Shown: positions 19,032 through 27,315 of the stretch, one piece after another
Position numbering within the stretch: the first letter of the stretch is position 1
How the letters are laid out: each line of letters starts with the position of its first letter
From: Anaerolineae bacterium
GTDB taxonomy: Bacteria; Chloroflexota; Anaerolineae; Promineifilales; Promineifilaceae
NCBI GenBank assembly: GCA_023384355.1
Contig: JAHDWL010000001.1
Location: 124,001 to 188,000 of the forward strand
Length of the DNA: 64,000 bases
Direction of reading: 5' to 3'
Program-made: the position numbers and the translations under genes
Notes under the pieces: generated by a model
What the model was told of the DNA's origin: nothing
Database searches by the model: none
Seen by the model: only the letters and a program-made list of their open reading frames with translations

Positions 19032-19241
19032 ATGAACAAATTCATGGGTTTTATGGCCGGAGCGGTATGCGGCGCGTTGGTCGGCGCTGTCACGGCTCTG
19101 CTCTTCGCACCCAGCTCCGGCGCCGAGTTAATTGAGAACGCCGACGAACGCTGGCAAATGACCAAGCGTGAAGCCCGCCAGGCCATGGAGGATCGTCGTC
19201 GCGAGCTGGAAGGCCAATATAACACGGCGAAAACTTCGTGA
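19032..19241 (+). CDS. YtxH domain-containing small membrane protein
   Basis: A 69-aa protein with one glycine/alanine-rich N-terminal membrane helix (FMAGAVCGALVGAVTALLFAP), the YtxH signature ending in LFAPSSGAEL, and then a charged amphipathic helix (about 35-65). YtxH proteins are linked to general stress responses in Firmicutes; the molecular role is unknown. A ribosome site AAGGA lies about 8 bases upstream, and a TATAAT 60 bases upstream marks a likely promoter. It is monocistronic: the next 150 bases are non-coding and the following gene is on the other strand. Confidence 0.85.
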   Translation: MNKFMGFMAGAVCGALVGAVTALLFAPSSGAELIENADERWQMTKREARQAMEDRRRELEGQYNTAKTS

Positions 19242-19393
19242 GAATGGGTGGGAGAATCCCGTCGTTGCGAGTGAGGCGCACGCAATACCGCCGCTGGAAT
19301 GCATAACCGACTGACGCCGGTTGCCGCATGAGATGGAAACCGGCGTCATCCCCCTTGGCGATTCCTCCGCGAATGGCAATCCGCAATGTTGTA

Positions 19394-21418
19394 TCAATTC
19401 GTTATCGAGAGCCAGTAATTGGCCTCTGTCTCAACGAATGGCGTCAGGGGCAGAATAGCAAGCACCCCGCCGGCCGGTCCCAACTCAACAGTAACCTGCC
19501 CACTGTTAAGGTCATCCAACGCCAATGGGAGCACTACAGGCGTTTGTCCTGCGCGAATCAACCCAACCGACCAGCGTTGCGGTAGCAGATGACCCGTCTC
19601 CACAAAGCCATCCGGCAGCCATTCCGGCTGGGTCGCCAGTTGCGGGATGTTCAGCCCGTTGAGGGCAAACCCGCGGCCGAACTGCTCGAAATCCGTCACC
19701 ACATCAAAGCGCAACAGGATCGATTGACCGATATAACTATTGAGGTCAATCGATTCCTCAACCCAGCCGTTCATGTTTCCGGGAGTGTGACTGCTATCTC
19801 CGCCCCACGCCGGCCCATATGCGCCAAGGGTGGCGTGTTCGGGCTTGAGCAAGCGCCACGTCCGGCCGTTGTCGGTCGACACATCTATATAAGCGAAATC
19901 GTAATCGGGTTCCAGATCGTGCCAGACGTAGAAGTCCATATTTGCGGTCGTGACCTCCCTTAGATCCACGGCGGCCGTTAGTTGCGAGCGGCTGCTGTTG
20001 GCCGGGAGGGCGTACCAGATCATGTCTTCACCGGCGGGCGGCGGGTCAATCAGTTCTACCACCGAGTCCCCCGCGAAGGTGATTGTTGACGGACCGCTGA
20101 AATCCAGGTCGATGTAGTCGATAGCGAACTGGGCGAGGGTCGATTGCACCTCAAAGGGCAACTGTCGGACGCGATTGGCCAGGAAGGGTTGACCGAGATC
20201 ATGGCCTTCAATCGTGTAGCGCGGGTCGTTGGATTCGCCGTCCAGATAGAGCGCGGCCGCCCAATCGCCCGTGAACTCTTCAAGCGAGCGGCGAGGTTCT
20301 CGCCCAGCCAGCACAGAGCGCACTGCGGACAGGCCGTTCGCCGGATGCCGGGCCAGCTCGGTCAAGGCCGCGTCGCCTAATTGTTGCCACAGGTAGAGCA
20401 GATAGAGATATGCTCCGGCGTAATGGGCGTTTATTTCCGGAGCTGAATTTGACCAGCGATCCAGCCGCATTGTCGTTTGTTCCAGATAGGGGCGTGGGTC
20501 GATGGTGTTCAGTCCCGCCATTGTCTCGGCTACCTGTGACAACCCTTCGTTGAGCCATTTGTCCTCATTCGCGTCCAGGTTCCATTGGATGAGATGTTGA
20601 ACCTCGTGGATAAGCGTGCCTTCGTAGAGCGGGCCCTGTTCCAGCAATGACATATTGAGGTAAATCATTTCCCGCTCGTTCGATTTACCGAAGAGCGATC
20701 GGGGATACTGGTTTTCGTCGGTGAAATAACCCAATTCATGCGTTTCGGGCGGTTCCAGAATATGGAGGATTGTGATGCGTGGGTCATTGTCGACGCCGGG
20801 TCGCCATTCCTGACCGATGTTGCGAACCAGCAGGGGATAATAGCGCGACCGTAACCTTTCGGCCGTCCCGGCCAATTCTCTCTTATCCAGGGTTAGCCCC
20901 ACCTCGACCCACCAGGTCGCCAGGTCGTCCATGTAGACGAGCTCGGCCTGGCGCGTGCCGTCGTTGGTGGCGAATGTGGCCCGATCGCCAATCCGGTAAG
21001 GCGCGGACTGACCGGTGCGTTCGCCGTAGTCGGTCCGCGCCAACTCCTCGGCAGCGAAAAAATAATCATGAATCGGCGGGTTAGCAGCGTAAAGGCGTTC
21101 CAGGGCGCTCGAAGCTCCTTCGGGAACCGGTCGCTGGTCGATCTCCGGCGGAACCTGGTAGAAACTGTTGCCGGGGTCCCCGGCCCGCGTGGGAATCACC
21201 TTGCCTTCGGTGACGCTGTTCCCCGGTCGTGGACCGAAAGGCCTGGTTGTCGGCTCAACAATTTCAGCCGGCTCGGTTCCACTCTCCCCGGCGGGGCGAA
21301 GCAGCAGATGTCTCGCAATCGAGGCGAGAAGAATTGCTCCGGCGACGAGCAGGATGAACGCCAGTACGTACAACACCTTGTGCCGCCTGGCACGTATGGA
21401 AGAGGTTGAATCATCCAT
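19394..21418 (-). CDS. Membrane-anchored zinc metalloprotease-like protein (immune inhibitor A-like C-terminus)
   Basis: A 674-aa protein with an N-terminal transmembrane anchor (about 14-34) and an extracytoplasmic body. HEVQH (271-275) with Glu291 in NEGLSQ forms a gluzincin-like HExxH...E zinc site. Downstream (about 450-600) is a beta-rich region with FYVWHDLEPDYDFAYIDVSTDNG and WVEESIDLNSYIGQSILLRF, typical of the C-terminal domain of immune-inhibitor-A/M6 peptidases. The start at 21418 is preferred over 21460: a TACAAT sits 12 bases upstream and the longer leader is unlike a signal. The substrate is unknown; it probably processes extracellular protein. Confidence 0.8.
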   Translation of the reverse strand: MDDSTSSIRARRHKVLYVLAFILLVAGAILLASIARHLLLRPAGESGTEPAEIVEPTTRPFGPRPGNSVTEGKVIPTRAGDPGNSFYQVPPEIDQRPVPEGASSALERLYAANPPIHDYFFAAEELARTDYGERTGQSAPYRIGDRATFATNDGTRQAELVYMDDLATWWVEVGLTLDKRELAGTAERLRSRYYPLLVRNIGQEWRPGVDNDPRITILHILEPPETHELGYFTDENQYPRSLFGKSNEREMIYLNMSLLEQGPLYEGTLIHEVQHLIQWNLDANEDKWLNEGLSQVAETMAGLNTIDPRPYLEQTTMRLDRWSNSAPEINAHYAGAYLYLLYLWQQLGDAALTELARHPANGLSAVRSVLAGREPRRSLEEFTGDWAAALYLDGESNDPRYTIEGHDLGQPFLANRVRQLPFEVQSTLAQFAIDYIDLDFSGPSTITFAGDSVVELIDPPPAGEDMIWYALPANSSRSQLTAAVDLREVTTANMDFYVWHDLEPDYDFAYIDVSTDNGRTWRLLKPEHATLGAYGPAWGGDSSHTPGNMNGWVEESIDLNSYIGQSILLRFDVVTDFEQFGRGFALNGLNIPQLATQPEWLPDGFVETGHLLPQRWSVGLIRAGQTPVVLPLALDDLNSGQVTVELGPAGGVLAILPLTPFVETEANYWLSITN

Positions 21419-21518
21419 ATAATCTGAGAGATTGTATCCAGCCGGGGATCGGCCGCGCAACTGTTCAAAGCAGGTAGTGTTTTAACTCACCGTAGAGGTT
21501 GTTCAACATCAGGCCATT

Positions 21519-22667
21519 ATGATGCGATATGCCCATATCGTCGGTTGGGGCTGCTATCTTCCCGAACGGACGGTGACCAACGCCGAACTATCACAGCTGG
21601 TCGATACCAGTGATGAGTGGATCTATCAACGAACCGGCATTCGCTCGCGCCATATCGCCGCCACAAACGAGACGACGGCCACGCTGGCCTTTGAGGCGGC
21701 CGCGCGCGCCTTGAAGATCGCCGATTTGCATCCGTCCCAGGTTGAGCTGATCATCGTCGCCACCTCCACGCCTGAATACATGTTCCCCTCCACCGCCTGC
21801 AAGGTGCAGGACTATCTGGGCGCGGGCCGAGCCGGGGCGTTTGACCTGAGCGCTGCCTGTTCCGGATTCGTCTACGCGCTGCAAATGGCGACGCAATCCA
21901 TCGCCACCGGCTCCGTTCGTAACGCGGTCGTCATCGGATCCGAGACGATGTCGCGTGTAATCGACTGGCAAGACCGCTCGACGTGCGTTCTGTTTGGGGA
22001 CGGGGCCGGCGCAGTGGTTCTTAAGGGTTCCAGCATCCCCGGCGGGGTTATGGCGACCACGTTACGATCCGACGGCTCCGGAGCCGATCTGCTCTCGTTG
22101 CCGGCGCTTTATCATAACCCCGTGCCTATCAGTGGCGCGGAATTCTCCTCGAACGGCCACCACAAGAACATCATCGACATGGACGGCCGGCAGGTCTACC
22201 GTTTTGCCACCAACGTGATCGCCACGTCAGTCATGGACGTGCTAAAGCAAGCGGAATTGACCATCGATGACATAGACCTGATCATCCCCCATCAGGCGAA
22301 CACGCGAATCATCGAGGCCGCGGCCAAAAAGCTGAAAGTGCCAATGGAGAAGTTCTATTTGAATGTCGAGAACAACGGCAACACCTCGGCCGCCTCGATT
22401 CCCCTGGCGCTGTGTGATGCCGTGCGCGATGGCCGGCTGCGGCCCGATGACAACGTCGTCTTCGTCGGGTTTGGGGGTGGCCTGACCTGGGCTGCCTCGG
22501 TGGTGAAATGGGATGTGACGCCGCCGCCGGTATCGTTTGGCGATCAGGAATGGAAGCGCATTCGCTATATGATGGCGCGCGGCCGCTCGCGGATGCGGCG
22601 CTGGCAGCGGCGTGTCGAGGCAGCCATCGCCCATCCATCCGCCAGGCGGAAGGATGATATCGATTAG
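21519..22667 (+). CDS. fabH: Beta-ketoacyl-ACP synthase III with a basic C-terminal extension
   Basis: Condenses acetyl-CoA (or another acyl-CoA) with malonyl-ACP to start fatty-acid synthesis. The catalytic triad is Cys114 (AACSGF), His258 (PHQAN) and Asn288 (GNTSAAS), with His-Asn spacing identical to E. coli FabH. At 382 aa it exceeds the usual 320-335 because about 50 residues follow the normal end (SVVKWD); this tail is Arg/Lys-rich (WKRIRYMMARGRSRMRRW). It stands alone, not in a fab cluster. The gene converges with and overlaps the thioredoxin-fold gene by four bases. Alternative roles in branched-chain or secondary-lipid priming are possible. Confidence 0.92.
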   Translation: MMRYAHIVGWGCYLPERTVTNAELSQLVDTSDEWIYQRTGIRSRHIAATNETTATLAFEAAARALKIADLHPSQVELIIVATSTPEYMFPSTACKVQDYLGAGRAGAFDLSAACSGFVYALQMATQSIATGSVRNAVVIGSETMSRVIDWQDRSTCVLFGDGAGAVVLKGSSIPGGVMATTLRSDGSGADLLSLPALYHNPVPISGAEFSSNGHHKNIIDMDGRQVYRFATNVIATSVMDVLKQAELTIDDIDLIIPHQANTRIIEAAAKKLKVPMEKFYLNVENNGNTSAASIPLALCDAVRDGRLRPDDNVVFVGFGGGLTWAASVVKWDVTPPPVSFGDQEWKRIRYMMARGRSRMRRWQRRVEAAIAHPSARRKDDID

Positions 22668-23365
22668 GTCGTTTGCGGGGCGTTGAGGTCGTTCTTCACA
22701 GCCAACCCAATCTGCCGAACCAGTTCCTCTTCGTCCAGCGGGCCGTTGAAATGGGTTCGCTTGTTGATGACGATATGTGGTAAGAACGTCGCCGAATAGC
22801 GCTGCGCCGCTTCGGGGAAGAAGTCAGTGACGATCAGGAAGGTTCGGATCCGTTCTGTCGAAGCTGCCGCCCCAAACGCCGCCTTGGCTGCGATTGCCCC
22901 CGCCTCATCTTCGGCCGACGTGAGGATCTCTATGGCGACATCCTCGCGGGCGGCGGTCATCATCCGGTGGAGCTTCAGGCGCGATAGAGGTTCCAGCGTT
23001 TGCCCACGAAATGATACAGCCTGTATTGCCGCAACCAGCGACGTCATCTGGAAGCCGATAGGCAGGCCGATGATACGCACTCCGGGATCGGTTGACTCTT
23101 CGGCCGTCCCAGCCATGACGCCTATCACCGGATAGTAGGAATAGTTTATTCGGCGAGGCAGTGCACGATGTGAGATTTGTTGGGGAAAATGTTCAGAGAG
23201 CAGGGCGGCCAGCCGCGTCGCTTCGCGCTCTTCGGCGGTGATTGCCGGATCCCCCCAAACATGAAGGCAAACGGGCTCGGTCAGGTTGCCGATGAAGTCC
23301 GGCATCTGCTGCCAGGTATCCTCATCGAATGGAACAGGTTCGGTCAGGTCACGTTGATCGCTCAT
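22664..23365 (-). CDS. Thioredoxin-fold protein lacking an evident CxxC
   Basis: A 233-aa soluble protein. The C-terminal half (about 160-225) has the strand-helix-strand pattern and a PHIVINKRTHFNGPLDEEELVRQI-like stretch (cis-Pro then Gly-rich turn) found in AhpF-NTD/PDO thioredoxin folds. The N-terminal half also reads as such a fold (EPVCLHVWGD). The only Cys in sight is not in a CxxC, so classical disulfide exchange is unlikely and a binding or chaperone role fits better. It follows the kinase-like gene by 8 bases, so the two are co-transcribed. Its last four bases overlap fabH on the other strand. Confidence 0.6.
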   Translation of the reverse strand: MSDQRDLTEPVPFDEDTWQQMPDFIGNLTEPVCLHVWGDPAITAEEREATRLAALLSEHFPQQISHRALPRRINYSYYPVIGVMAGTAEESTDPGVRIIGLPIGFQMTSLVAAIQAVSFRGQTLEPLSRLKLHRMMTAAREDVAIEILTSAEDEAGAIAAKAAFGAAASTERIRTFLIVTDFFPEAAQRYSATFLPHIVINKRTHFNGPLDEEELVRQIGLAVKNDLNAPQTT

Positions 23366-23373
23366 AATCGTCT

Positions 23374-24171
23374 TTATTCCTCGTGGTCAGCGGGAAGGAA
23401 GAGATCGAGAGTCGTTCCATGCCCCTTCCTGGATGTGGCCTCTATCCGGCCATGATGCTGTTCGGCAATATACCGGGTGAGCACGAGGCCCATGTCCATC
23501 CCCCCTGTTGCGTTCTGACCGTCCGGGTTCATGTCGCCCAGGTTGAACAATCGAGCGATCATGTCTGTGGTGAGTCGGCGATTGGTGTCGAAGAAACGCA
23601 CCTTCAGAAATTCTCCTGCCCGGGTGATGTCGATCTCGATTAAAGATCCGGGTCGCGCATATTTAATGGTGTGGCTGAGCAAATTATAGAGTGCCTTGCC
23701 GATTTGATTCACATCGACGAAGGCCCAGGCCGCTGCTGGAGCCGAACGGAACGAGATGGTTAGCGTCTTAATTGCGGACAGGCCTTCAACCTGTGCAAGA
23801 GCTTCATCGAGGAGGACGTTCAGGTTGCCGCGTTCGGCCTTAAGGTTAATCTCGCCACGTTCGTACTGATCAAGCGCAACCAGGTTCTCGACCATTTTCT
23901 CCATTGAACTGGAATGAGCGAGTATATTGCTTATATATTCGTCAACGGCCGGGTCGGTATCTGGACCAAGTTCGGATGCCAGCAATTGTGCAAAGCCCTG
24001 AACAATCGCTAATGGCGTCCGTAAATCGTGGGCGGTCATCGCAACCAGACTCGATTTACGCCTTCTCAGGGCTTCGAGTTCGGTCCTGGCCTGCTCCAGT
24101 TCAAGCCTGAGGCGATCCGGCTCGGACTCCGGCCCGCCATCATTGTTAATAGGCGTGGTCAAATCGTTCAT
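23374..24171 (-). CDS. Histidine kinase-like protein with degenerate ATP-binding motifs
   Basis: A 265-aa soluble protein with a short N-terminal coiled coil (about 18-42), a HisKA domain with His48 in MTAHDLRTPL, and a HATPase_c domain. The N-box (ALYNLLSHTIKYA) is partly kept with Asn replaced by His at the second site. The G1 box expected as DxGxG is FDTNRRLT and the G2 box reads GGMDMGLVL. Metal and ATP binding may therefore be weak or lost. There is no sensor domain or membrane segment. ATG at 24171 has GGAG upstream; the frame is open to 24267 without support. No response regulator is adjacent. Tightly linked to the thioredoxin-fold gene. Confidence 0.8.
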   Translation of the reverse strand: MNDLTTPINNDGGPESEPDRLRLELEQARTELEALRRRKSSLVAMTAHDLRTPLAIVQGFAQLLASELGPDTDPAVDEYISNILAHSSSMEKMVENLVALDQYERGEINLKAERGNLNVLLDEALAQVEGLSAIKTLTISFRSAPAAAWAFVDVNQIGKALYNLLSHTIKYARPGSLIEIDITRAGEFLKVRFFDTNRRLTTDMIARLFNLGDMNPDGQNATGGMDMGLVLTRYIAEQHHGRIEATSRKGHGTTLDLFLPADHEE

Positions 24172-24220
24172 CGTTTGCTCCGTAGCCGGGCGGAGTGCGA
24201 CGCGCCCGGGTTTATTCCGG

Positions 24221-24396
24221 TCATGGCGTCCCCGGAAAATCGGGCGGCGGTGTCCCGACCAGATCAACCCAGCGAACGGTTAGCCATCCCTGTTGCGGGC
24301 CGGTCGCAGACTGCCACTCCACTTGCAGCCAGGGATCTTCATAGCCAATGATGGTGACGGCAGCCCCTAGTTCGATCGGCCCGAGTCGGGCCGATC
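24221..24396 (-). pseudogene. Out-of-frame SH3-like C-terminal domain of the upstream gene
   Basis: In the frame one base off from the preceding coiled-coil gene, codons read LGPIELGAAVTIIGYEDPW, then QVEW and GWLTVRWVDL, a bacterial SH3 pattern. It lacks its own start signal and joins naturally to TVWAFTEPSLDRPD, the last in-frame residues of the upstream gene, if the ribosome or the sequence moved by -1 inside the palindrome at 24373-24397. So this is best read as the detached end of that gene, caused by a real frameshift, a sequencing or assembly error at the hairpin, or (least likely) programmed slippage. Confidence 0.75.
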
Positions 24397-25839
24397 GAGG
24401 CTGGGTTCGGTGAAAGCCCAAACCGTGTGGTTGGTGAGCACTGAGAATGGGATGGCGGTCGGGCTGGGGTTCTCCGTGGGCATCACTGTGGCCGTTGGTT
24501 CGACCGTCGGTGTCATAGTCGGTATGACCGTCGGTGTCATTGTCGACGTGGCTGTCGGAGCGCTCGTCGGGGTTAACGTTGAAGTTGGGTAGTCCGTGGC
24601 GGTCGTGGTGGGCGTGGATGAAGGCATGTTGGTAGGGGTCGCTGTTGGTTGTCCGAATGCCAGCGGTAGCAGAGCCACAGTGAACTGGAGATAAAAGCAG
24701 GCGATTCCGAGGAGGAATAGTCCGCCCAGACCACCCAAAGCCAGGGTCATTTTCTGACCTCGGGTGAACGGTTTTGGAGACGTGGTAGTCGGAACCAATG
24801 CCGCCAGATCGGTGTTCAGGCGAGTGATGGATTGAGCCACCTCGTCCAACGTTTCCATGTTGCCGTCGAATTCTTGCAACGATGTGTGGTGAGCGTTATG
24901 CAGGTAGTTCAGGTATCGACGAAGTTCAGCACGGAATCCAGACGGCTCGATCCCCCAAATGACGACGGCCAGATAGCACAACCGGCCATCCTGGATAATG
25001 ATCCGCTGGTCGCCGTATTGAATCTCATCCATTGGGTCAGCGCTATCCTGCCGGCTGAAGGAATCGCGCATGAAACTGCGGACAGCGGTCAACATGCCGC
25101 TGATCAAATCTGAATCGATTGCTGAATCGCTGCCGGCGTGGGCCATCAGAATACCCGAACCGTTTTGGATGAGAAATATCTCGCGCACGCTAAACGGCAG
25201 GGCATCTCGCAATTCCAGATCGGCCGCCGGCACGCCATGTAATTGGGCGTTTAACCGTCGTGCGATCTGTGCCGGCGTAAACGATGCCTTGAGGCGGGCG
25301 TCGATATTGCGTTGAAGCTCCCGAAAATATTCGCCGATATATCGCTGTGCCATCTCGCCGATAATGGGAAAAAGGGCTTCCACGAGGCTATGTCGTGAAT
25401 CGCGAATCTGGACTTCAATTGCTTCACTCAGGACGGGGCTGACAGCGTCGACCAGTTCATCGCGAGCGCGACGATCCTGGACCCGAATCGCGCCGGCCAT
25501 CACCGAACCAAGCGCCTCGGCCAAATCTTCCGGTGCGTCTTTAGCCTTGCGCGCGATTACCTCATCGATATCGCCGGCCAGATTTGCCGTTTGCTCGTTG
25601 AGGCGGGCTTCCGTCGCGGTTAGATCGGCCTGAAGGGCGACCAATCGCGCCTGTAACGCCGAAATCTCCTCCGACAGGCGGGATTTCTCAGCCTCAAGTT
25701 GGTCGATGCGTTCCGATTCGGTTGCGAATAAAATGCGACGGATCGACGAGAGGGATGGCTCGTCGCCTGCACCAGGCAACGGAGATGAATTGATTGGGCC
25801 GTGGCCGGCAGCGTCGTCCATGTTTCCGCCGGCCGTCAC
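24367..25839 (-). CDS. Coiled-coil, sensor-like membrane protein with Pro/Thr linker (3' end frameshifted)
   Basis: As read, 490 aa. Order: SSIRRILFATE segment and coiled coil (about 40-95), helical region with repeated ALGSVM/ALFPIIGE motifs (105-180), a compact roadblock/PAS-like alpha-beta domain (about 212-312, containing SGMLTAVRSFMRDSF), one transmembrane helix (about 364-388), then a Thr/Pro-rich outside linker (398-462). Proteins with this cytosolic arrangement occur in cyanobacteria fused to OmpA-like domains; here an SH3-like domain would follow but is out of frame. It begins with GTG overlapping the upstream stop (GTGA), so coupled with the other coiled-coil gene. Function unknown; the topology suggests signalling between cytosol and cell wall. 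Confidence 0.7.
   Translation of the reverse strand: MTAGGNMDDAAGHGPINSSPLPGAGDEPSLSSIRRILFATESERIDQLEAEKSRLSEEISALQARLVALQADLTATEARLNEQTANLAGDIDEVIARKAKDAPEDLAEALGSVMAGAIRVQDRRARDELVDAVSPVLSEAIEVQIRDSRHSLVEALFPIIGEMAQRYIGEYFRELQRNIDARLKASFTPAQIARRLNAQLHGVPAADLELRDALPFSVREIFLIQNGSGILMAHAGSDSAIDSDLISGMLTAVRSFMRDSFSRQDSADPMDEIQYGDQRIIIQDGRLCYLAVVIWGIEPSGFRAELRRYLNYLHNAHHTSLQEFDGNMETLDEVAQSITRLNTDLAALVPTTTSPKPFTRGQKMTLALGGLGGLFLLGIACFYLQFTVALLPLAFGQPTATPTNMPSSTPTTTATDYPTSTLTPTSAPTATSTMTPTVIPTMTPTVEPTATVMPTENPSPTAIPFSVLTNHTVWAFTEPSLDRPDSGRSN
24373..24397. repeat. Perfect 25-base palindrome at the frameshift point
   Basis: Twelve-base arms (cgatcggcccga / tcgggccgatcg) around one central base, lying exactly where the coiled-coil gene leaves the SH3 frame. 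Long GC hairpins of this kind promote sequencing deletions and replication slippage, and would also stall ribosomes on the mRNA. Confidence 0.9.
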
Positions 25840-26417
25840 TCCTTGTCAGGTTCTTCAGTGGCGGCAATCTGGGCGGCGGATTGTAACCGCTGGCCGATCT
25901 CTTCCAGCATCTGGCCCAGGTCATGACGGGAAGTTTTCTTGTCCTCCAGCCAGGCGCTCACGGCGAGCAATTCAGCGCGCAGTTCATCGTCACGTCGGCG
26001 CGCGTCAGCTTCAAGCGCGCGGATTCGCTCGTTGGCTTCATCCTGCATCCGATCCAGGCGTGCTTCGACTGTTCGGCGGGTGTCGTCCACGAGTTCATGG
26101 AGGTCAGCCGTCAATTGTTCAATACGTTCGCCGAGAATCTGAACTTCCTTGTCGATGCGGCCGGTAGTATCCTTGCGGAGCGTGGAGTTTTGATCCGAAG
26201 CGGTCTTGGCCACCATTTGCCCGCGTGTGTCCAGATCGCTTTTCAGCTCACGGCGAACTGCCTCGAGACGAGCGTCGAGGTCGGTGATGCGCTTCGTGAA
26301 GTCGCGAGCCTGATTGCCGAAAATGAGGTCTCTTAAAACATCCAGCTCCCCGGTGTTATTGCCGATACCCGATATGGTCGAGGTGGCCGCCGAATCTGCC
26401 TCTGACTGTTTGGTCAT
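25836..26417 (-). CDS. Coiled-coil protein of unknown function
   Basis: A 193-aa, highly charged soluble protein. After a short variable N-terminus comes LRDLIFGNQARDFTKRITDL, then near-continuous heptads to about residue 165. The opening resembles that of its downstream partner (both have a [LI]R-[RD]-[LI]-[LI]-F-[AG] motif before a coiled coil), so the two probably form a hetero-complex. An excellent ribosome site (AGGAGG, 5 bases before ATG) and a four-base overlap with the next gene show it is translated and coupled. No enzymatic motif, no membrane segment. Proteins like this flank the sensor gene in other bacteria, but the function is not known to me. Confidence 0.7.
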   Translation of the reverse strand: MTKQSEADSAATSTISGIGNNTGELDVLRDLIFGNQARDFTKRITDLDARLEAVRRELKSDLDTRGQMVAKTASDQNSTLRKDTTGRIDKEVQILGERIEQLTADLHELVDDTRRTVEARLDRMQDEANERIRALEADARRRDDELRAELLAVSAWLEDKKTSRHDLGQMLEEIGQRLQSAAQIAATEEPDKE

Positions 26418-26529
26418 CTATACCTCCTGCCGTTTCTGCTGCGAATTATTATAACTTTAGGCAGTGGTTACTTCAACGTTATCAGATGATTGCGAATTGA
26501 CGACTTCGTCGGGTTTGGCCTTAGCCGGT

Positions 26530-27228
26530 CTAATGCGTATTGGCCAGGTCGGGTTGGGTGAAGTTTTCAGCGTCGTCGATTGGGGCATCGACGGCAATAT
26601 CGGCAGCCTTGGCGGCATCCACCGGGTCCACGCTTTCCGATTCAGCAGATGGTAGCGGGCGAGTAACGTCCCCTGGATTTTCCGAAGCGTCATCCCCACC
26701 GGATGTAACGGATGATGAGGGAATGCTCTCGGCTGGCTCCCCGGCGAGGTCGAAGCGCGATAGTGAAGCTTCCATTTCCGCAATTCGTTCCGGGGAGAGC
26801 TCACGATGGGCAACTCTCAGGCCACGCCAGGTGCAATTGCGACAGGCATATCGATAGGCTGGGACACCGATCAGACCATAAAATCGGTCACTTGTATTTC
26901 TGGACACGCGCACCAGGTCACGTTCCTTGCATTGTGGACATCCGGTGCTTGACCAGAGTCGTCGATCGTTTTTCAGACGTCGGCGAACCCAAAGGATAAA
27001 TAATCCCCACAGCAACAATACTCCGCCGGCGACAAGCCATGCGTTAAAGTCGCTGACGAGCCATACCACAACCGGCCGCATGCCGGGCAGTCGGGCCAGG
27101 CGGCGCAATATCACCCGATCGAGGAATGGCAGGGTGATAATGGTCATTGCGACCAGGGGTAATACGATAAGGATTAGCTTTTCCAGGGTGCGGACACCGC
27201 GCCATGGGATCGGTTCAGATTTATTCAA
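26530..27228 (-). CDS. Membrane protein with zinc-ribbon-like CxxC pair
   Basis: A 232-aa protein with two transmembrane helices (about 17-36 and 62-81). The following cytosolic domain carries two CxxC knuckles, Cys97/Cys100 and Cys129/Cys132, spaced like a zinc ribbon. The tail (about 165-232) is acidic, low-complexity and likely disordered. It lies 112 bases upstream of the coiled-coil gene on the same strand and could be the first gene of that operon. No known catalytic motif; the domain could bind metal, protein or nucleic acid. Start chosen at the only ATG before the first helix; the ribosome site is weak. Confidence 0.65.
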   Translation of the reverse strand: MNKSEPIPWRGVRTLEKLILIVLPLVAMTIITLPFLDRVILRRLARLPGMRPVVVWLVSDFNAWLVAGGVLLLWGLFILWVRRRLKNDRRLWSSTGCPQCKERDLVRVSRNTSDRFYGLIGVPAYRYACRNCTWRGLRVAHRELSPERIAEMEASLSRFDLAGEPAESIPSSSVTSGGDDASENPGDVTRPLPSAESESVDPVDAAKAADIAVDAPIDDAENFTQPDLANTH

Positions 27229-27315
27229 GGCTCCAGGCTCCGACGGTTAATACCCACCATTGCGAATCTTAGCTCGGCCAACTTACGATGAACCTTAAAC
27301 CGAAAGACGAACGGA

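Noticed and set aside
24410-24592. 60-aa Val/Gly-rich plus-strand frame
   Set aside because: It is the reverse of the Thr/Pro codon repeats in the linker of the coiled-coil gene, not a membrane peptide.
24473-24650. CRISPR-like short repeats
   Set aside because: The repeated gtcggtgtcat-type pieces are irregular codon repeats of the Thr/Pro linker, with no constant repeat/spacer pattern.
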